A stretch of DNA of 64,000 nucleotides. It comes from Aquibacillus saliphilus. GTDB lineage: Bacteria > Bacillota > Bacilli > Bacillales > Amphibacillaceae. Positions 33,603 to 43,530 of the stretch are shown one piece after another. Positions within the stretch are counted from its first letter, which is position 1. Every line of letters starts with the position of its first letter. Under the pieces are notes generated by a model. It saw only the letters and a program-made list of their open reading frames with translations. It ran no database searches and was not told the DNA's origin. The stretch is taken from contig NZ_JAIZAP010000005.1 of NCBI RefSeq assembly GCF_020404745.1, positions 151,138-215,137 of the forward strand. Reading direction: 5' to 3'. The position numbers and the translations under genes were made by a program.

Positions 33603-33711
33603 CTTATCTGCCAGGAAATACTTCCTGCAGGAATTAGCACCTTTTCAAGTTTAAAAAAACTTGTTGGTTGCCGGGCATCATCGGGCCAGTCCCTCTGCCT
33701 CTCTGGATAAG
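33603..33711 (-). promoter_or_regulatory. SAM-I (S-box) riboswitch 1, upstream of the sulfhydrylase fusion
   Basis: Minus-strand aptamer of 109 nt closed by P1 CTTATC/GATAAG. Conserved blocks CCAGAGAGGCAGAGGGACTG, GGCCCGATGA, GCCCGGCAACC and AAGGTGCTAATTCC are all present. When SAM is low the downstream terminator should not form and the operon is read. Confidence 0.97.
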
Positions 33712-33752
33712 AGATCCAAATACTTTAATTTAATTTTTAATTCACAAATATC

Positions 33753-33781
33753 AAACTACTATGTTAATTCTAATTTGTCAA
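33753..33781 (-). promoter_or_regulatory. Probable sigma-A promoter of S-box 1 operon
   Basis: TTGACA (perfect -35), 17-nt spacer, TAGTTT (weak -10), 42 nt upstream of the aptamer. Confidence 0.6.
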
Positions 33782-33793
33782 AATATTTTAAAA

Positions 33794-34891
33794 TCAATAA
33801 TTTTCTAATTCATTAAGTTTTGCTTGAAGAAGATATCCCCATTTTTCAAATTCAACCAAAAATCCATCGTGACCAAATCTAGTCTCTACTTGTTCAAATG
33901 TTGCTTTTTTACCTATTTTTTGTAAATGTGTTACAAATTTACTCAATTCACTTGTCGAAAATAAAAGGTCACCACTATAACCGATAGCATGAAGGGGGGC
34001 ACCAATTAATTCTGCAGCTATTTCCCACCCACCTCGTTCTCTTCCAATATCATGGGTATCCATCGACTTTAATAGGTAGAGATAGCTATTGGCATCAAAG
34101 CGTTTCGTTATCTTCTTGCCTTGATAATCAAGATAGGATTCTACTTCATAAGATATTTCCTCATGAGCTATACCAGCAGGAGCTCGCTGTTCTCTTCCAA
34201 AACGGTCGTTAAACAACTCCCCTGAACGATAGGTAATCATACCGACCATTCGAGCTAAGCTTAATCCATGCTCTGGAATATCTTCTTGTGAATAGTTTCC
34301 GTTATTCCACTTCGGGTCTTGTAGGATAGCTAGCCTTGCAATATTGTTAAACGCAATCGCATAATCGCTAAGGTATGGTGTTACTGCAACTGGAAATAGA
34401 ACATCCATCATGTTTGGATATATAATTCCCCACTCTAATACCTGCATTCCGCCAAGTGATCCACCAGCAACAGCTCGCAAATGGTTTATTTCAAATTTCT
34501 CTAAACCCTGGTATTGAGCTTTTACCATGTCACGTACTGTTACGAAAGGAAAATTTGTTTGATATGAAGCTCCCGTTTCGGGATTTACACTTAACGGACC
34601 AGTCGATCCATTACAGCCACCTATTACATTAAAAGAAATTACTTGATATTTATCAGTGTCGATATATCCACCTGATTTAATTAAATTTGACCAATACCCA
34701 GGATCCTCATCACTTCCTACCGCATATTGAGTGCCAGTCAATGCATGACATATTAGAATTGCTGGATCATCAACCGATCCTACTCGTTCATAAGCTAGCT
34801 CTGCATCATAGATCGTCTTTCCAGATTCCAACTTGAGATCACCAATATTTATTGTTCCAGTTTCTCTTAATGAGGCAACTTTCACGTTCAT
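33794..34891 (-). CDS. metX: Homoserine O-acetyltransferase
   Basis: 365 residues. It transfers acetyl from acetyl-CoA to homoserine, giving the substrate of the sulfhydrylase encoded next. Alpha/beta hydrolase fold: CHALTGTQYA near 49-58, nucleophile Ser145 in GGSLGGMQ, acid in GYSGDLLF and His in RFGHDGFLVE. The family splits into acetyl- and succinyl-transferases, and the fold cannot settle this alone; the neighbouring O-acetylhomoserine pathway favours acetyl. I chose ATG 34891 over the GTG at 34906, because AAAGGTGG overlaps the latter. It has its own S-box leader and promoter. Confidence 0.93.
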   Translation of the reverse strand: MNVKVASLRETGTINIGDLKLESGKTIYDAELAYERVGSVDDPAILICHALTGTQYAVGSDEDPGYWSNLIKSGGYIDTDKYQVISFNVIGGCNGSTGPLSVNPETGASYQTNFPFVTVRDMVKAQYQGLEKFEINHLRAVAGGSLGGMQVLEWGIIYPNMMDVLFPVAVTPYLSDYAIAFNNIARLAILQDPKWNNGNYSQEDIPEHGLSLARMVGMITYRSGELFNDRFGREQRAPAGIAHEEISYEVESYLDYQGKKITKRFDANSYLYLLKSMDTHDIGRERGGWEIAAELIGAPLHAIGYSGDLLFSTSELSKFVTHLQKIGKKATFEQVETRFGHDGFLVEFEKWGYLLQAKLNELENY

Positions 34892-35017
34892 ATGAAGCAC
34901 AACCACCTTTCTAGGAAAAGCTTAGGGCGCATTGAAATAAGGAAATCATTTATTTCTGTAATGACTATTCTAAGGAGTTTTCCTTATTAATCATTCCCGC
35001 CAATCTTTAGTTGGGCT

Positions 35018-35055
35018 CAGACGGGACAGGTACTGTAGCTAGACACCAGAGCGCC
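35018..35055 (-). repeat. Eroded fragment of the 116-bp hairpin repeat
   Basis: On the minus strand GGCGCTCTGGTGTCTAGCT followed by ACAGTACC resembles the junction of the tandem element at 14.6-14.8 kb (GGCGCT...GATGTCTAGCTCCAGCGCC) with several changes. It lies between the S-box 2 terminator and metX. Confidence 0.4.
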
Positions 35056-35059
35056 TTTT

Positions 35060-35096
35060 TAAAAATTAAAAAGCCTCTCTAGAAGAAGAGAGGCTT
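35060..35096 (-). terminator. Expression-platform terminator of S-box 2
   Basis: Minus-strand stem AAGCCTCTC/GAGAGGCTT with an 8-nt loop, then TTTAATTTTT. It follows the aptamer. Confidence 0.9.
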
Positions 35097-35116
35097 GGGA
35101 AATACAAAGTTCACCT

Positions 35117-35222
35117 CTTATCTTCCAAGCTTTCGCTCAGCAGGAATTGGCACCTTTTTAAGTACGAATACTTAATGGTTGCCGGGTTTCATCGGGCCAG
35201 TCCCTCCACCTCTCTGGATAAG
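35117..35222 (-). promoter_or_regulatory. SAM-I (S-box) riboswitch 2, upstream of metX
   Basis: Minus-strand aptamer of 106 nt with P1 CTTATC/GATAAG and the conserved blocks CCAGAGAGGTGGAGGGACTG, GGCCCGATGA, ACCCGGCAACC and AAGGTGCCAATTCC. It controls metX by SAM-dependent termination. Confidence 0.97.
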
Positions 35223-35273
35223 ATACTATTAAATTATTAATTCTGTAATTTCAGTCATTTATCGTTAAAGAGA

Positions 35274-35302
35274 AGTTTAGCATGGTAAATTTATACTGTC
35301 AA
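35274..35302 (-). promoter_or_regulatory. Sigma-A promoter of metX leader
   Basis: TTGACA (perfect), 17-nt spacer, TAAACT (4 of 6). Transcription would start about 40 nt before the aptamer. Confidence 0.75.
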
Positions 35303-35529
35303 TACATTTTATTATCAAAAGGTTAAATTATATATTTACCTAAAAACCTTCATACCACCTGTTTATAGAACCCACTTAATTAACAAACGATTTCCCCTTG
35401 TTTCGTTCGTCGCATTTTAAGTCACCTACTCAGCCTTAAGATTGACCATCGTTAGGCTTACAGACCTATTTTTCGACTTTTTCGACAAAAAGATTCCAAC
35501 AATCCTATTTATTTGTTAGACTATCCCTC

Positions 35530-35634
35530 ATAGGTAGGAACCATCTTAATTAATGACCTCCCCAAGGCTTAATTTTGATACATAATGTTCCTGCCTATTT
35601 TCTAATAGAAGGTCCCTTTATAGGGATTTTTTTT
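35530..35634 (+). ncRNA. Possible structured RNA with its own terminator
   Basis: On the plus strand ATAGGTAGGAAC (35530-35541) pairs with GTTCCTGCCTAT (35587-35598) with one G-U, followed 13 nt later by the short stem GTCCCT/AGGGAT and eight T residues (35611-35634). No open frame precedes it. A further short hairpin AGCCT/AGGCT lies at 35432-35457. No promoter was identified, and I do not recognise an RNA family. The remaining sequence from 35303 to 35734 shows no gene. Confidence 0.3.
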
Positions 35635-35734
35635 GCATAATTTCATTCTCTTAATACACAGAACCTAGCATTAATTCTCTGGCTGAATTATTCCTCAACC
35701 TCTAGATTGTTAGCAAACGACGATTTCAAACAAA

Positions 35735-35779
35735 CAAAAAAGACAAGGGAGCTTTAACAGCGATAACCCTTGTCTTTTT
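35735..35779. terminator. Terminator of the tRNA-Arg gene
   Basis: A 10-bp stem AAGACAAGGG/CCCTTGTCTT with A and T tracts on both sides, directly downstream of the tRNA on the minus strand. Confidence 0.85.
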
Positions 35780-35791
35780 GATGTTTTATAA

Positions 35792-35864
35792 CGCGCCCGG
35801 AGGGATTTGAACCCCCGACCCTTGGTACCGGAAACCAATGCTCTATCCCCTGAGCTACGAGCGC
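35792..35864 (-). tRNA. tRNA-Arg (anticodon CCG)
   Basis: 73 nt. The acceptor stem GCGCTCG/CGGGCGC is complete, the T-loop reads GGTTCAAATCC, and the anticodon stem TTGGT/ACCAA encloses the loop TTCCGGT, giving anticodon CCG for CGG codons. CCA is not encoded. A lone tRNA-Arg beside clpP is also found in B. subtilis (trnQ). From 35865 to 36267 I see no gene. Confidence 0.95.
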
Positions 35865-36267
35865 AAGTATTATATGGATTAATATAAAATAGGACAAGAG
35901 ATATTATAGCTTAAATTTCCGTTCATTTCAATAACTTGCATTAATATGCTCAAATAAGGTAGCTTTTCTAGACAAATAGTACCTATTGCTCATGCCAATG
36001 ATCTTGTTGAGGTATCAATTAAAAAGGCGTACGTATTGAATGATTTAATGGTGAGTTAACAGCAATTTAACTAGTATTTTTTATTTTAAAGATCACATTC
36101 AAGTGTTTATTTCCAAAAATTTAGGGAATCATGGAATTAGTTAAACCTATCTGAGTTAGACTGCCAATAAATTGGTCATTTAAGCTCTTAAAATCTGCTT
36201 TCTTTACATATTTCGTTTAAGTTAGTAGCATGGAATAGAAATATCATTTAAAGTCCAATGTATTTCG

Positions 36268-36284
36268 TTTGACCTTTATTGACC
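36268..36284. promoter_or_regulatory. CtsR operator upstream of clpP
   Basis: On the minus strand GGTCAATAAAGGTCAAA fits the CtsR heptad repeat RGTCAAANANRGTCAAA with one mismatch. It overlaps the -35 of the clpP promoter, so heat-shock derepression is expected. Confidence 0.88.
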
Positions 36285-36297
36285 ATTTAGTTAAGAT
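36269..36297 (+). promoter_or_regulatory. Sigma-A promoter of clpP
   Basis: TTGACC, 17-nt spacer, TAAGAT, 67 bp upstream of the clpP start, with the CtsR box over the -35. Confidence 0.75.
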
Positions 36298-36364
36298 ATA
36301 CATAGACATAGTTAGTCATCGATAACTACGATGAAATAACTAAGACAAAGGAGGAAAATTTCTT

Positions 36365-36964
36365 ATGAACTTAATACCTACAGTAATTGAACAAACAAAT
36401 CGTGGAGAACGTGCATATGATATTTATTCAAGACTTTTGAAAGACCGTATTATTATGCTAGGTAGCGGAATTGACGATAATGTTTCAAATACTATTGTTG
36501 CACAATTGCTATTCTTAGCTGCTGAGGATCCTGAAAAAGATATTTCACTATACATCAACTCTCCAGGTGGTTCCATCACAGCTGGTATGGCTATTTATGA
36601 TACGATGCAATTCATCAAGCCAAATGTATCTACTATTTGTATTGGTATGGCTGCTTCAATGGGTGCATTCTTACTTGCTGCTGGTGAGCCTGGAAAACGT
36701 TATGCACTACCAAACAGTGAAGTAATGATTCACCAACCGCTTGGTGGCACACAAGGACAAGCGACAGACATCCAAATTCATGCTAAACGCATTATTGAGA
36801 TGCGTAGCAAGTTAAATAAAATCCTTTCTCAGCGTACAGGGCAACCACTTGAGGTAATTGAACGCGATACAGAGCGCGACAACTTCATGGATGCAGACGT
36901 TGCTAAAGATTACGGTTTGATTGACAAAGTAATGGAGAAAAATGAAACAGATAAAAAAGCTTAA
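36365..36964 (+). CDS. clpP: ATP-dependent Clp protease proteolytic subunit
   Basis: 199 residues. ClpP forms the 14-subunit chamber that degrades proteins fed by ClpX, ClpC or ClpE, including tmRNA-tagged chains. The triad is Ser98 in GMAASMGAF, His123 in MIHQPLGG and Asp172 in ERDNFM. The N-terminal [22 protein letters not shown] is the usual axial loop region. AAGGAGG precedes the ATG. It is a single-gene unit with a CtsR-controlled promoter and a strong terminator. Confidence 0.98.
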   Translation: MNLIPTVIEQTNRGERAYDIYSRLLKDRIIMLGSGIDDNVSNTIVAQLLFLAAEDPEKDISLYINSPGGSITAGMAIYDTMQFIKPNVSTICIGMAASMGAFLLAAGEPGKRYALPNSEVMIHQPLGGTQGQATDIQIHAKRIIEMRSKLNKILSQRTGQPLEVIERDTERDNFMDADVAKDYGLIDKVMEKNETDKKA

Positions 36965-36972
36965 TAATTAGT

Positions 36973-37016
36973 AAAAAGAATGGTCATTCCTAAAACAGGA
37001 ATGACCATTCTTTTTA
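36973..37016. terminator. Bidirectional terminator between clpP and crh
   Basis: An 18-bp perfect stem AAAAAGAATGGTCATTCC/GGAATGACCATTCTTTTT with a 7-nt loop. It reaches the crh stop codon. Confidence 0.92.
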
Positions 37017-37265
37017 CTTTGAAACAAATGCTATAAGTTCATCAACCGCTACTTGGTCATCAGGTCCTTCTGCTATTAGTTTGATTTCATCTCCAGCAGT
37101 AATAGCTAAACTCATTAAACCCATGATGCTCTTCGCATTTACACGTTTCTCACCTTTTTCGATAAACAGACTTGATGAGTAACGATTCGCTTTTTGAACA
37201 AACTCAGCAGCTGGCCTCGCTTGAAGGCCTGTGATTAGTTCAACTATAAATGTTCTTTCAACCAA
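37014..37265 (-). CDS. crh: Catabolite repression HPr-like protein Crh
   Basis: 83 residues. Crh resembles HPr but cannot carry PTS phosphate because Gln15 (TGLQARPA) replaces the active His; Ser46 in AKSIMGLMSLA is kept, so HPrK can phosphorylate it and it can serve as a CcpA cofactor. I chose TTG 37265, nine bases after GAGAGGAG; the frame extends upstream to 37310 but the added residues do not match Crh. It is the last gene of the nudix-rapZ-yvcK-whiA-crh cluster, the B. subtilis order. Confidence 0.95.
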   Translation of the reverse strand: MVERTFIVELITGLQARPAAEFVQKANRYSSSLFIEKGEKRVNAKSIMGLMSLAITAGDEIKLIAEGPDDQVAVDELIAFVSK

Positions 37266-37464
37266 TGGTGTATTCTCCTCTCGTTCACTCACAAAAGTAA
37301 GCGCTATCATTTAACCCAAAAAACTAACTCTCTTTTTAGAGAGTTTCTTAAGAACACGAACACCTTATACAATCACTTTTATTTTTAAAATAGATATGTT
37401 TTTTTGCTACTTAAGACGATTTAACGTTCTTAAATTATACCATGATGAGAAGAAAAGGGAAAGA

Positions 37465-38412
37465 CTAATTCCCTAGTGATTCCCCACTTCTTAGCTTTTC
37501 AGCAAATTCATCAATTTTTCTAAGTCTGTGATTAATTCCCGACTTACTAATTTTTCCAGTTGAAACAAGCTCACCAAGTTCTTTTAAAGAAATATCTTGA
37601 TGTTGGACACGTAATGTTGCAATTTCCCTTAACTTATCCGGTAAGGCCTCTAATCCTACTGTTTTAGAAATAAATCGAATGTTTTCCACTTGTCTAAAAG
37701 CTGCGCCAATTGTTTTGTTCAGGTTTGCCGTTTCACAATTTACTAGGCGATTAACTGAATTTCTCATGTCTCTAATAATTCTTACGTCTTCAAATTTAAG
37801 GAGTGCTTGGTGTGCTCCAATATAGTTCAAGAATTCAGTAATTTTCTCTGCCTCTTTAATATAGCTAATGAAGCCCTTTTTTCTTTCTAAAATTCTAGCG
37901 TGGAGATCAAAAGAATTCATGAGTTCGCACAATGAATCGTTGTGCTCTTTATAAAAGTTAGATATTTCTAGGTGATAGGAAGATGTTTCAGGATTATTAA
38001 CCGAACCACCTGCTAAAAAAGCACCCCTCAAATAAGCACGTTTACAGCATCTTTTTTTTGTGTATTTTTCTGAGATTGACCTAATAAAGGTAAAAGGTTC
38101 TTCGAGTATTTGTAAATCTGATAAAAATGTACGAACACCTTCCTTTAATCGGACAATATACACATTATTTTTTTTAAGCTTCATTTTTTTACGTACAAGC
38201 AATTCTACAGGATAGTTATATAGCGATTTAATCAATGTATAGATTCGACGTGCTATCGCAGCATTTTCTGTTTGAACATCCAACACATATTCCTGTCTCG
38301 ACAAGGAGATCGCACCGTTCATCCGAATTAAAGCAGCCAGCTCAGACTGCGTACAGCACGTATCGTTTTCAATTTTTGTTAATTCTTTCTTTATATCAGA
38401 AGCAAAAGACAA
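37465..38412 (-). CDS. whiA: WhiA, LAGLIDADG-like DNA-binding protein
   Basis: 315 residues. WhiA is a conserved Gram-positive protein with a degenerate homing-endonuclease fold and a C-terminal helix-turn-helix; it influences cell division and chromosome segregation in Bacillus. Visible are [40 protein letters not shown] segments and the C-terminal [18 protein letters not shown] helix-turn-helix. I chose TTG 38412, which gives the family start (M)SFAS and is preceded by GGGGAGGTGA; the GTG at 38421 lies inside that site. Confidence 0.95.
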   Translation of the reverse strand: MSFASDIKKELTKIENDTCCTQSELAALIRMNGAISLSRQEYVLDVQTENAAIARRIYTLIKSLYNYPVELLVRKKMKLKKNNVYIVRLKEGVRTFLSDLQILEEPFTFIRSISEKYTKKRCCKRAYLRGAFLAGGSVNNPETSSYHLEISNFYKEHNDSLCELMNSFDLHARILERKKGFISYIKEAEKITEFLNYIGAHQALLKFEDVRIIRDMRNSVNRLVNCETANLNKTIGAAFRQVENIRFISKTVGLEALPDKLREIATLRVQHQDISLKELGELVSTGKISKSGINHRLRKIDEFAEKLRSGESLGN

Positions 38413-38442
38413 CTTCCTCACCTCCCCGTGATAACAATGCTG

Positions 38443-39396
38443 TCACAGCAATGAGTATAATAATTTTGCAACCTTGGATGTGTCATGTCGTAGCATCTTT
38501 CGTTGACGATCAACAATATCCGCTTCAATAATTTCAAGGCCCATGCCTATTAAACGGTCTGTATCGTAAATGACTGGTGCAGCATTCTCTTCTGCATAAA
38601 TAGCCCGTACATCCCCTTGAATTGGCTTATTATTAACGATAATCGAATGAATACACCCTTGACCTATATGATCAGTAATTGCCTGAACATGATCAGCGGC
38701 AGAGTATCCACTTGTTTCACCTTCTTGAGTCATAACATTACAAACATAGACAACCTTACTGTTTGTATTTTGCAATGCATCTCCGATTTGAGGCATTATT
38801 AAATTTGGTAATGTACTAGTATAAAGACTACCTGGTGCAATAACAACCAGATCAGCTTCTTCAATAGCCTGAACTGCTTCTGGTAAAGGGAAAACAGGCT
38901 CTGGTTTTAAAAACACTCGTCTAATTTTTTTGTTAGCTAACGGTATATTTGATTCACCAGAAATGATTGTTCCATCCGTCATTTCCGCATGAAGAAACAT
39001 ATTCTGATTAGCTATCGGATATATTTTTCCCTTTACATTAAGTACCCGCGATATTTCTTTTATTCCATTATAAAAATCACCTGTAACTGAAGTCATTGCA
39101 GCTAATAAGAGGTTTCCCATTGAATGTCCAGACAGGCCATTTCCATTTTTAAAACGATGTTGGAAGAGATCCATCAACATCGGCTCTACATCTGATAAAG
39201 CTGCAATCACATTTCTAATATCTCCGGGAGCAGGTATAGCCATTTCTGTTCGTAATCTACCAGAACTTCCCCCGTCGTCCGCAACTGTGACGATAGCCGA
39301 TAAGTCGATTGGATAATCCTTTAGTCCTCTTAAGAGAACTGGCATCCCAGTCCCTCCACCTAGTACAACAACATGAGGATTTTTAGTGCCCTCCAT
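38443..39396 (-). CDS. yvcK: YvcK (gluconeogenesis factor family)
   Basis: 317 residues. YvcK binds UDP-sugars and is needed for normal cell wall metabolism on gluconeogenic carbon sources. The N-terminal VVVLGGGTGMPVLLRGLK and VTVADDGGSSGRLR motifs and the central GHSMGNLLLAAM and IAPGSLYTSTLPNL segments are characteristic of this CofD-like family. It starts 3 nt after rapZ and ends 30 nt before whiA, so the three are one operon. Confidence 0.96.
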   Translation of the reverse strand: MEGTKNPHVVVLGGGTGMPVLLRGLKDYPIDLSAIVTVADDGGSSGRLRTEMAIPAPGDIRNVIAALSDVEPMLMDLFQHRFKNGNGLSGHSMGNLLLAAMTSVTGDFYNGIKEISRVLNVKGKIYPIANQNMFLHAEMTDGTIISGESNIPLANKKIRRVFLKPEPVFPLPEAVQAIEEADLVVIAPGSLYTSTLPNLIMPQIGDALQNTNSKVVYVCNVMTQEGETSGYSAADHVQAITDHIGQGCIHSIIVNNKPIQGDVRAIYAEENAAPVIYDTDRLIGMGLEIIEADIVDRQRKMLRHDTSKVAKLLYSLL

Positions 39397-39399
39397 AAA

Positions 39400-40284
39400 T
39401 TAATGTCCCTTTCTTTTATCTATATCACGATGGCTCACATGTGTGACATAATCTTTAGAGAATTGTTTTGCTAGGTGTTCCGAAATTGCTACAGACCGGT
39501 GCTGACCACCAGTGCAACCAATAGCAATCACTAACTGACTTTTTCCTTCCCGTTTATACTGAGGCAACATGAACCTTAATAAATCTGTAACCTTCTCAAG
39601 AAATATTTGTGTATCTGTCCATTTGAAAACATAGGATGAAACCTCAGAATTCAGACCTGTTAATGGTCTCATTTGCTCAATGTAATGGGGATTTGGTAGA
39701 AACCGGACATCAAAAACTAAGTCTGCATCAATCGGGATCCCGTACTTAAATCCGAATGATAGGGTGTGGACTGAGAAGATTTCCTGATCCTTAGCACCAT
39801 ACTTTTTAACGATTTTTTCTCGTAAGTCTTTTGGTTTTAAGTCTGTAGTATCGACTACATATTGAGCTCGACCCCGCAGCTCGTCTAAGATTCTTCGTTC
39901 TTGCTTTATTCCTTCTAAAGGTAGGCCGTCAGCTGCAAGTGGATGAGATCTCCTTGTTTCTTTATAACGGGAAACAAGTGATTCGTCCTTTGCATCAAGA
40001 AAAAGGATATGTTCCTGGATCCAGTCTTGCTTACCTAGTTTATCTAACGCATCGAATAAAGAGTCAAAAAATTCTCTTCCACGCAAGTCCATTACAAGAG
40101 CCACTTTTTGAATGTTATTCGTCGCATCTTTCATCAAATCCAAAAACTTTGGCAATAGCGTTGGAGGTAAGTTATCTACACAGTAATAACCTAAATCTTC
40201 AAAACTTTGAACTGCCACTGTCTTACCTGCGCCAGACATTCCAGTTATGATTACTAGCTTCGTTTCATGCTCTTTAATTCCCAA
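39400..40284 (-). CDS. rapZ: RapZ/YvcJ nucleotide-binding protein
   Basis: 294 residues. The protein has a Walker [10 protein letters not shown], near the N-terminus and a conserved C-terminal half with [23 protein letters not shown], and the [13 protein letters not shown] motif. In E. coli RapZ is an RNase E adaptor for glmS control; in B. subtilis YvcJ is a GTPase linked to competence. I chose TTG 40284 after AAGGGGAGA, which matches the family N-terminus; the frame is open to 40332 but would overlap the upstream gene. Confidence 0.95.
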   Translation of the reverse strand: MGIKEHETKLVIITGMSGAGKTVAVQSFEDLGYYCVDNLPPTLLPKFLDLMKDATNNIQKVALVMDLRGREFFDSLFDALDKLGKQDWIQEHILFLDAKDESLVSRYKETRRSHPLAADGLPLEGIKQERRILDELRGRAQYVVDTTDLKPKDLREKIVKKYGAKDQEIFSVHTLSFGFKYGIPIDADLVFDVRFLPNPHYIEQMRPLTGLNSEVSSYVFKWTDTQIFLEKVTDLLRFMLPQYKREGKSQLVIAIGCTGGQHRSVAISEHLAKQFSKDYVTHVSHRDIDKRKGH

Positions 40285-40300
40285 CTGTCTTCTCCCCTTT

Positions 40301-40774
40301 TTATGGTCTTGGCGGATCGAGACTAAGGTCAATTAAGTGATAATCTGGCGTATATGTGAAAGTGCCATATACAAGCTGATTACTAGCCATAATATGGTTA
40401 TAAATATACCGATCCCCTTCAGCCATTGGCTTATTCAAAACATGTTCAATTGGCACCCATTCTAGGACACCTTCATTACTTTTTTCTAACATATTTCCTT
40501 CAACTGTTTCTGACAAAAAAGTAAACATCATCCACTCTTGAATTGTTTCGTTATTTTCCCGTACAAGAAAGGTAAATGCTCCTTTTAGTTCTGGACTTAT
40601 CAGTTTAAGTCCTGTTTCTTCTCTATATTCACGAACAACAGCATCCTTAATCGATTCACCTTGTTCCATCTTTCCACCAGGCATAGCATACCAGCCACGC
40701 CTAGGTTTTTTTAACATAAGTATATGATTGTTACGCTTCACTATACAATTTGCCACGCGTCGCAAAAAAATCAA
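40301..40774 (-). CDS. NUDIX hydrolase (YvcI-like)
   Basis: 157 residues. The Nudix box [20 protein letters not shown] with EETGL following is intact (G-x5-E-x7-REUxEExGU). Family members hydrolyse nucleoside diphosphates linked to another moiety, with Mg2+; the substrate here is unknown. The start is TTG; its upstream AGAAAGAG site is weak. It heads the yvcI-yvcJ-yvcK-whiA-crh type cluster. The gap from 40775 to 41152 holds the paired hairpins and trxB terminator described separately. Confidence 0.9.
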   Translation of the reverse strand: MIFLRRVANCIVKRNNHILMLKKPRRGWYAMPGGKMEQGESIKDAVVREYREETGLKLISPELKGAFTFLVRENNETIQEWMMFTFLSETVEGNMLEKSNEGVLEWVPIEHVLNKPMAEGDRYIYNHIMASNQLVYGTFTYTPDYHLIDLSLDPPRP

Positions 40775-40964
40775 CTCTTTCTATATCTAGAGTGTTCAAA
40801 AAGCACCAACTTTAAAAAAGAAATAAACACCCTGGAACTTTTGAACTTCCCTACAATGGTAATTATCCCACTTACCTTATTATACAATGAATATTTATCA
40901 TCAAACAATATTATGAACTATTTTCCTTTTTCATTAATTTAATTAGCCCTTAGCACATCCTACC

Positions 40965-41028
40965 GTTTGCCACCTGTGTCCTATTATAATAGACCAAAAA
41001 AATGACACAGGTGGCAAACACCTGTGTC
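40965..41028. repeat. Three-arm inverted repeat with two exclusive hairpins
   Basis: GTTTGCCACCTGTGTC (40965-40980) is a perfect complement of 41004-41019. The same middle arm, GACACAGGTG (41004-41013), can instead pair with CACCTGTGTC (41019-41028) around a 5-nt loop. On the minus strand this second hairpin is followed by ATTTTTTT, like a terminator. The loop region contains the palindrome CTATTATAATAG. Confidence 0.75.
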
Positions 41029-41046
41029 TTCAAATATTTATCTATT

Positions 41047-41075
41047 AAAAGGGGGTCAATTAGTTAACCCCATTG
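41047..41075 (-). terminator. Probable trxB terminator
   Basis: Minus-strand stem GGGGTTAA/TTGACCCC with a CTAA loop, then CTTTT, about 80 nt past the trxB stop. Confidence 0.65.
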
Positions 41076-41152
41076 TAACTGATAAATATTTCGCGCGTGT
41101 TACAACAGCGTTAAAAAGCATTTACGTTCCCATGTCTAATTGTTACATTGTT

Positions 41153-42142
<990 letters not shown>

Positions 42143-42237
42143 TTATTTTCTCCAACATTATCATACGAAACAGGCTGTAGGTCTAATATTCTGCTCAAGC
42201 CTTACTATTTCAGCATATTAAATCGAAGAAAATTATG

Positions 42238-43242
42238 TCACCACGGGCTTGTTTCTTTGTTTAAAAACGGATACTTTTTACACCCTTCTTCCCATAAGGA
42301 TAGAGCTTTTGTTGAAGCACCTATCCCGTAGAGGCAGGCGCTATACCATTTGAAATAAGAAGCATGACCTTTCAGATGACCCTTAGATAGCATCTTAAAT
42401 CGGTCATACGCCTCTTTGTAATGGCCTGTACGAGCTAAAGTATTAGCTATTTTTAATTTTTGTTGTTCATGAATAGGATAAACATTTTGAAGAGAAACTA
42501 TGTGCTGATTACATTTATTTATGTCATTACGCTCATAATAAAATATAGCCAAATTTGTATGACAATACAAAGACTGCGGATCATTTTTCAGCCATTGTTC
42601 TTCTAACCTAATTGCTTCGTCTTGGTCACCATTAAAAAAGAGAGCAAAGCTAAATTCATGTTTAGCAGCAATATGTTCAGGAAAAACTCCCATCATTTCC
42701 TCTAATAATGTTATAGCTTGACTCCATTCTTGGCGCTCTAAATGATAAAAGGCAGTTTCTTGGTAGATTAGGAGTTCGTCTTCTTCTTCAAACGCCCATT
42801 CATCATCGTCATCATCATCTCCGATGTCAAGAACAGTTAATAAGTCTTCCGCCTCTTTTGTAAAATCTCCATTCGGTGCTTTATCTAGGTAGGTTTTTGT
42901 GTATTTTTTCGCATCTTGGAGCAGTCCTAAGTGCGCATAATTGTTTGCAATTAGATAATAACAATCTATATAACTATCACCGTTTTCTGATAGTACTTCA
43001 GTTAATATTTGATTGGCCGCATGATAAGCGCCAATTTCTGTATAAACGATTGACATTTGACAGTGATATAAGGCTTCCTTCGGAGAATCTTCAACAGCTT
43101 TTTTTAACCATTTAATTGCTATATCAAACTTTCTCTTTTGAAAGGCCTCGACACCTTTAGTAAAATAAAAATCTCCCTCAGGTATGAATGGGGTGACATT
43201 ATCTGTTTTGTTAACGGTCTTGGTATCCTCTAAAGTTTGCAT
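42238..43242 (-). CDS. Tetratricopeptide repeat protein (YvcD-like)
   Basis: 334 residues, predominantly helical TPR units, for example around FYFTKGVEAFQKRKFDIAI and ALYHCQMSIVYTEIGAYHAA, and again in the C-terminal half (YCHTNLAIFYYERNDINKC). An acidic block (GDDDDDDEWAFEEEDE) separates the two halves. Probably a scaffold protein; partner unknown. ATG 43242 has AGGGGGAG upstream, and a frame start at 43290 is not favoured. It is adjacent to trxB. Confidence 0.82.
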   Translation of the reverse strand: MQTLEDTKTVNKTDNVTPFIPEGDFYFTKGVEAFQKRKFDIAIKWLKKAVEDSPKEALYHCQMSIVYTEIGAYHAANQILTEVLSENGDSYIDCYYLIANNYAHLGLLQDAKKYTKTYLDKAPNGDFTKEAEDLLTVLDIGDDDDDDEWAFEEEDELLIYQETAFYHLERQEWSQAITLLEEMMGVFPEHIAAKHEFSFALFFNGDQDEAIRLEEQWLKNDPQSLYCHTNLAIFYYERNDINKCNQHIVSLQNVYPIHEQQKLKIANTLARTGHYKEAYDRFKMLSKGHLKGHASYFKWYSACLYGIGASTKALSLWEEGCKKYPFLNKETSPW

Positions 43243-43494
43243 AAGTCTCCCCCTATGATATTCAAAAGGAGATAAACTCTTTTTGAACAATCAGTGTAAT
43301 CCTTTAAGTCGTTTGAAGTATATCACATTTTTAGACATTATTATATAGGAAAACACAAAGCTTTAAAACACGTTTTAATAGACATATTCTTTGTAATCCT
43401 AAGTGTTTCCCTTCCCTACTCTTCGGGATTTTTGACATTAGTTAACTTAGCAATAAATTAGCCACGAAAACCCATTTTATCGTTTTCTCACCAA

Positions 43495-43527
43495 AAAATC
43501 TCAACCCTATTTAATGGTTGAGATTTC
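43495..43527 (-). terminator. glpD terminator
   Basis: An 11-bp stem AAATCTCAACC/GGTTGAGATTT followed by TTTTT on the minus strand, directly after glpD. The 43243-43494 interval shows no gene. Confidence 0.88.
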
Positions 43528-43530
43528 TCC

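Noticed and set aside
35968..36061. Short frame ending VPIAHANDLVEVSIKKAYVLNDLMVS as a possible gene remnant
   Set aside because: About 33 codons, no start codon, no family recognised; likely chance in AT-rich DNA.
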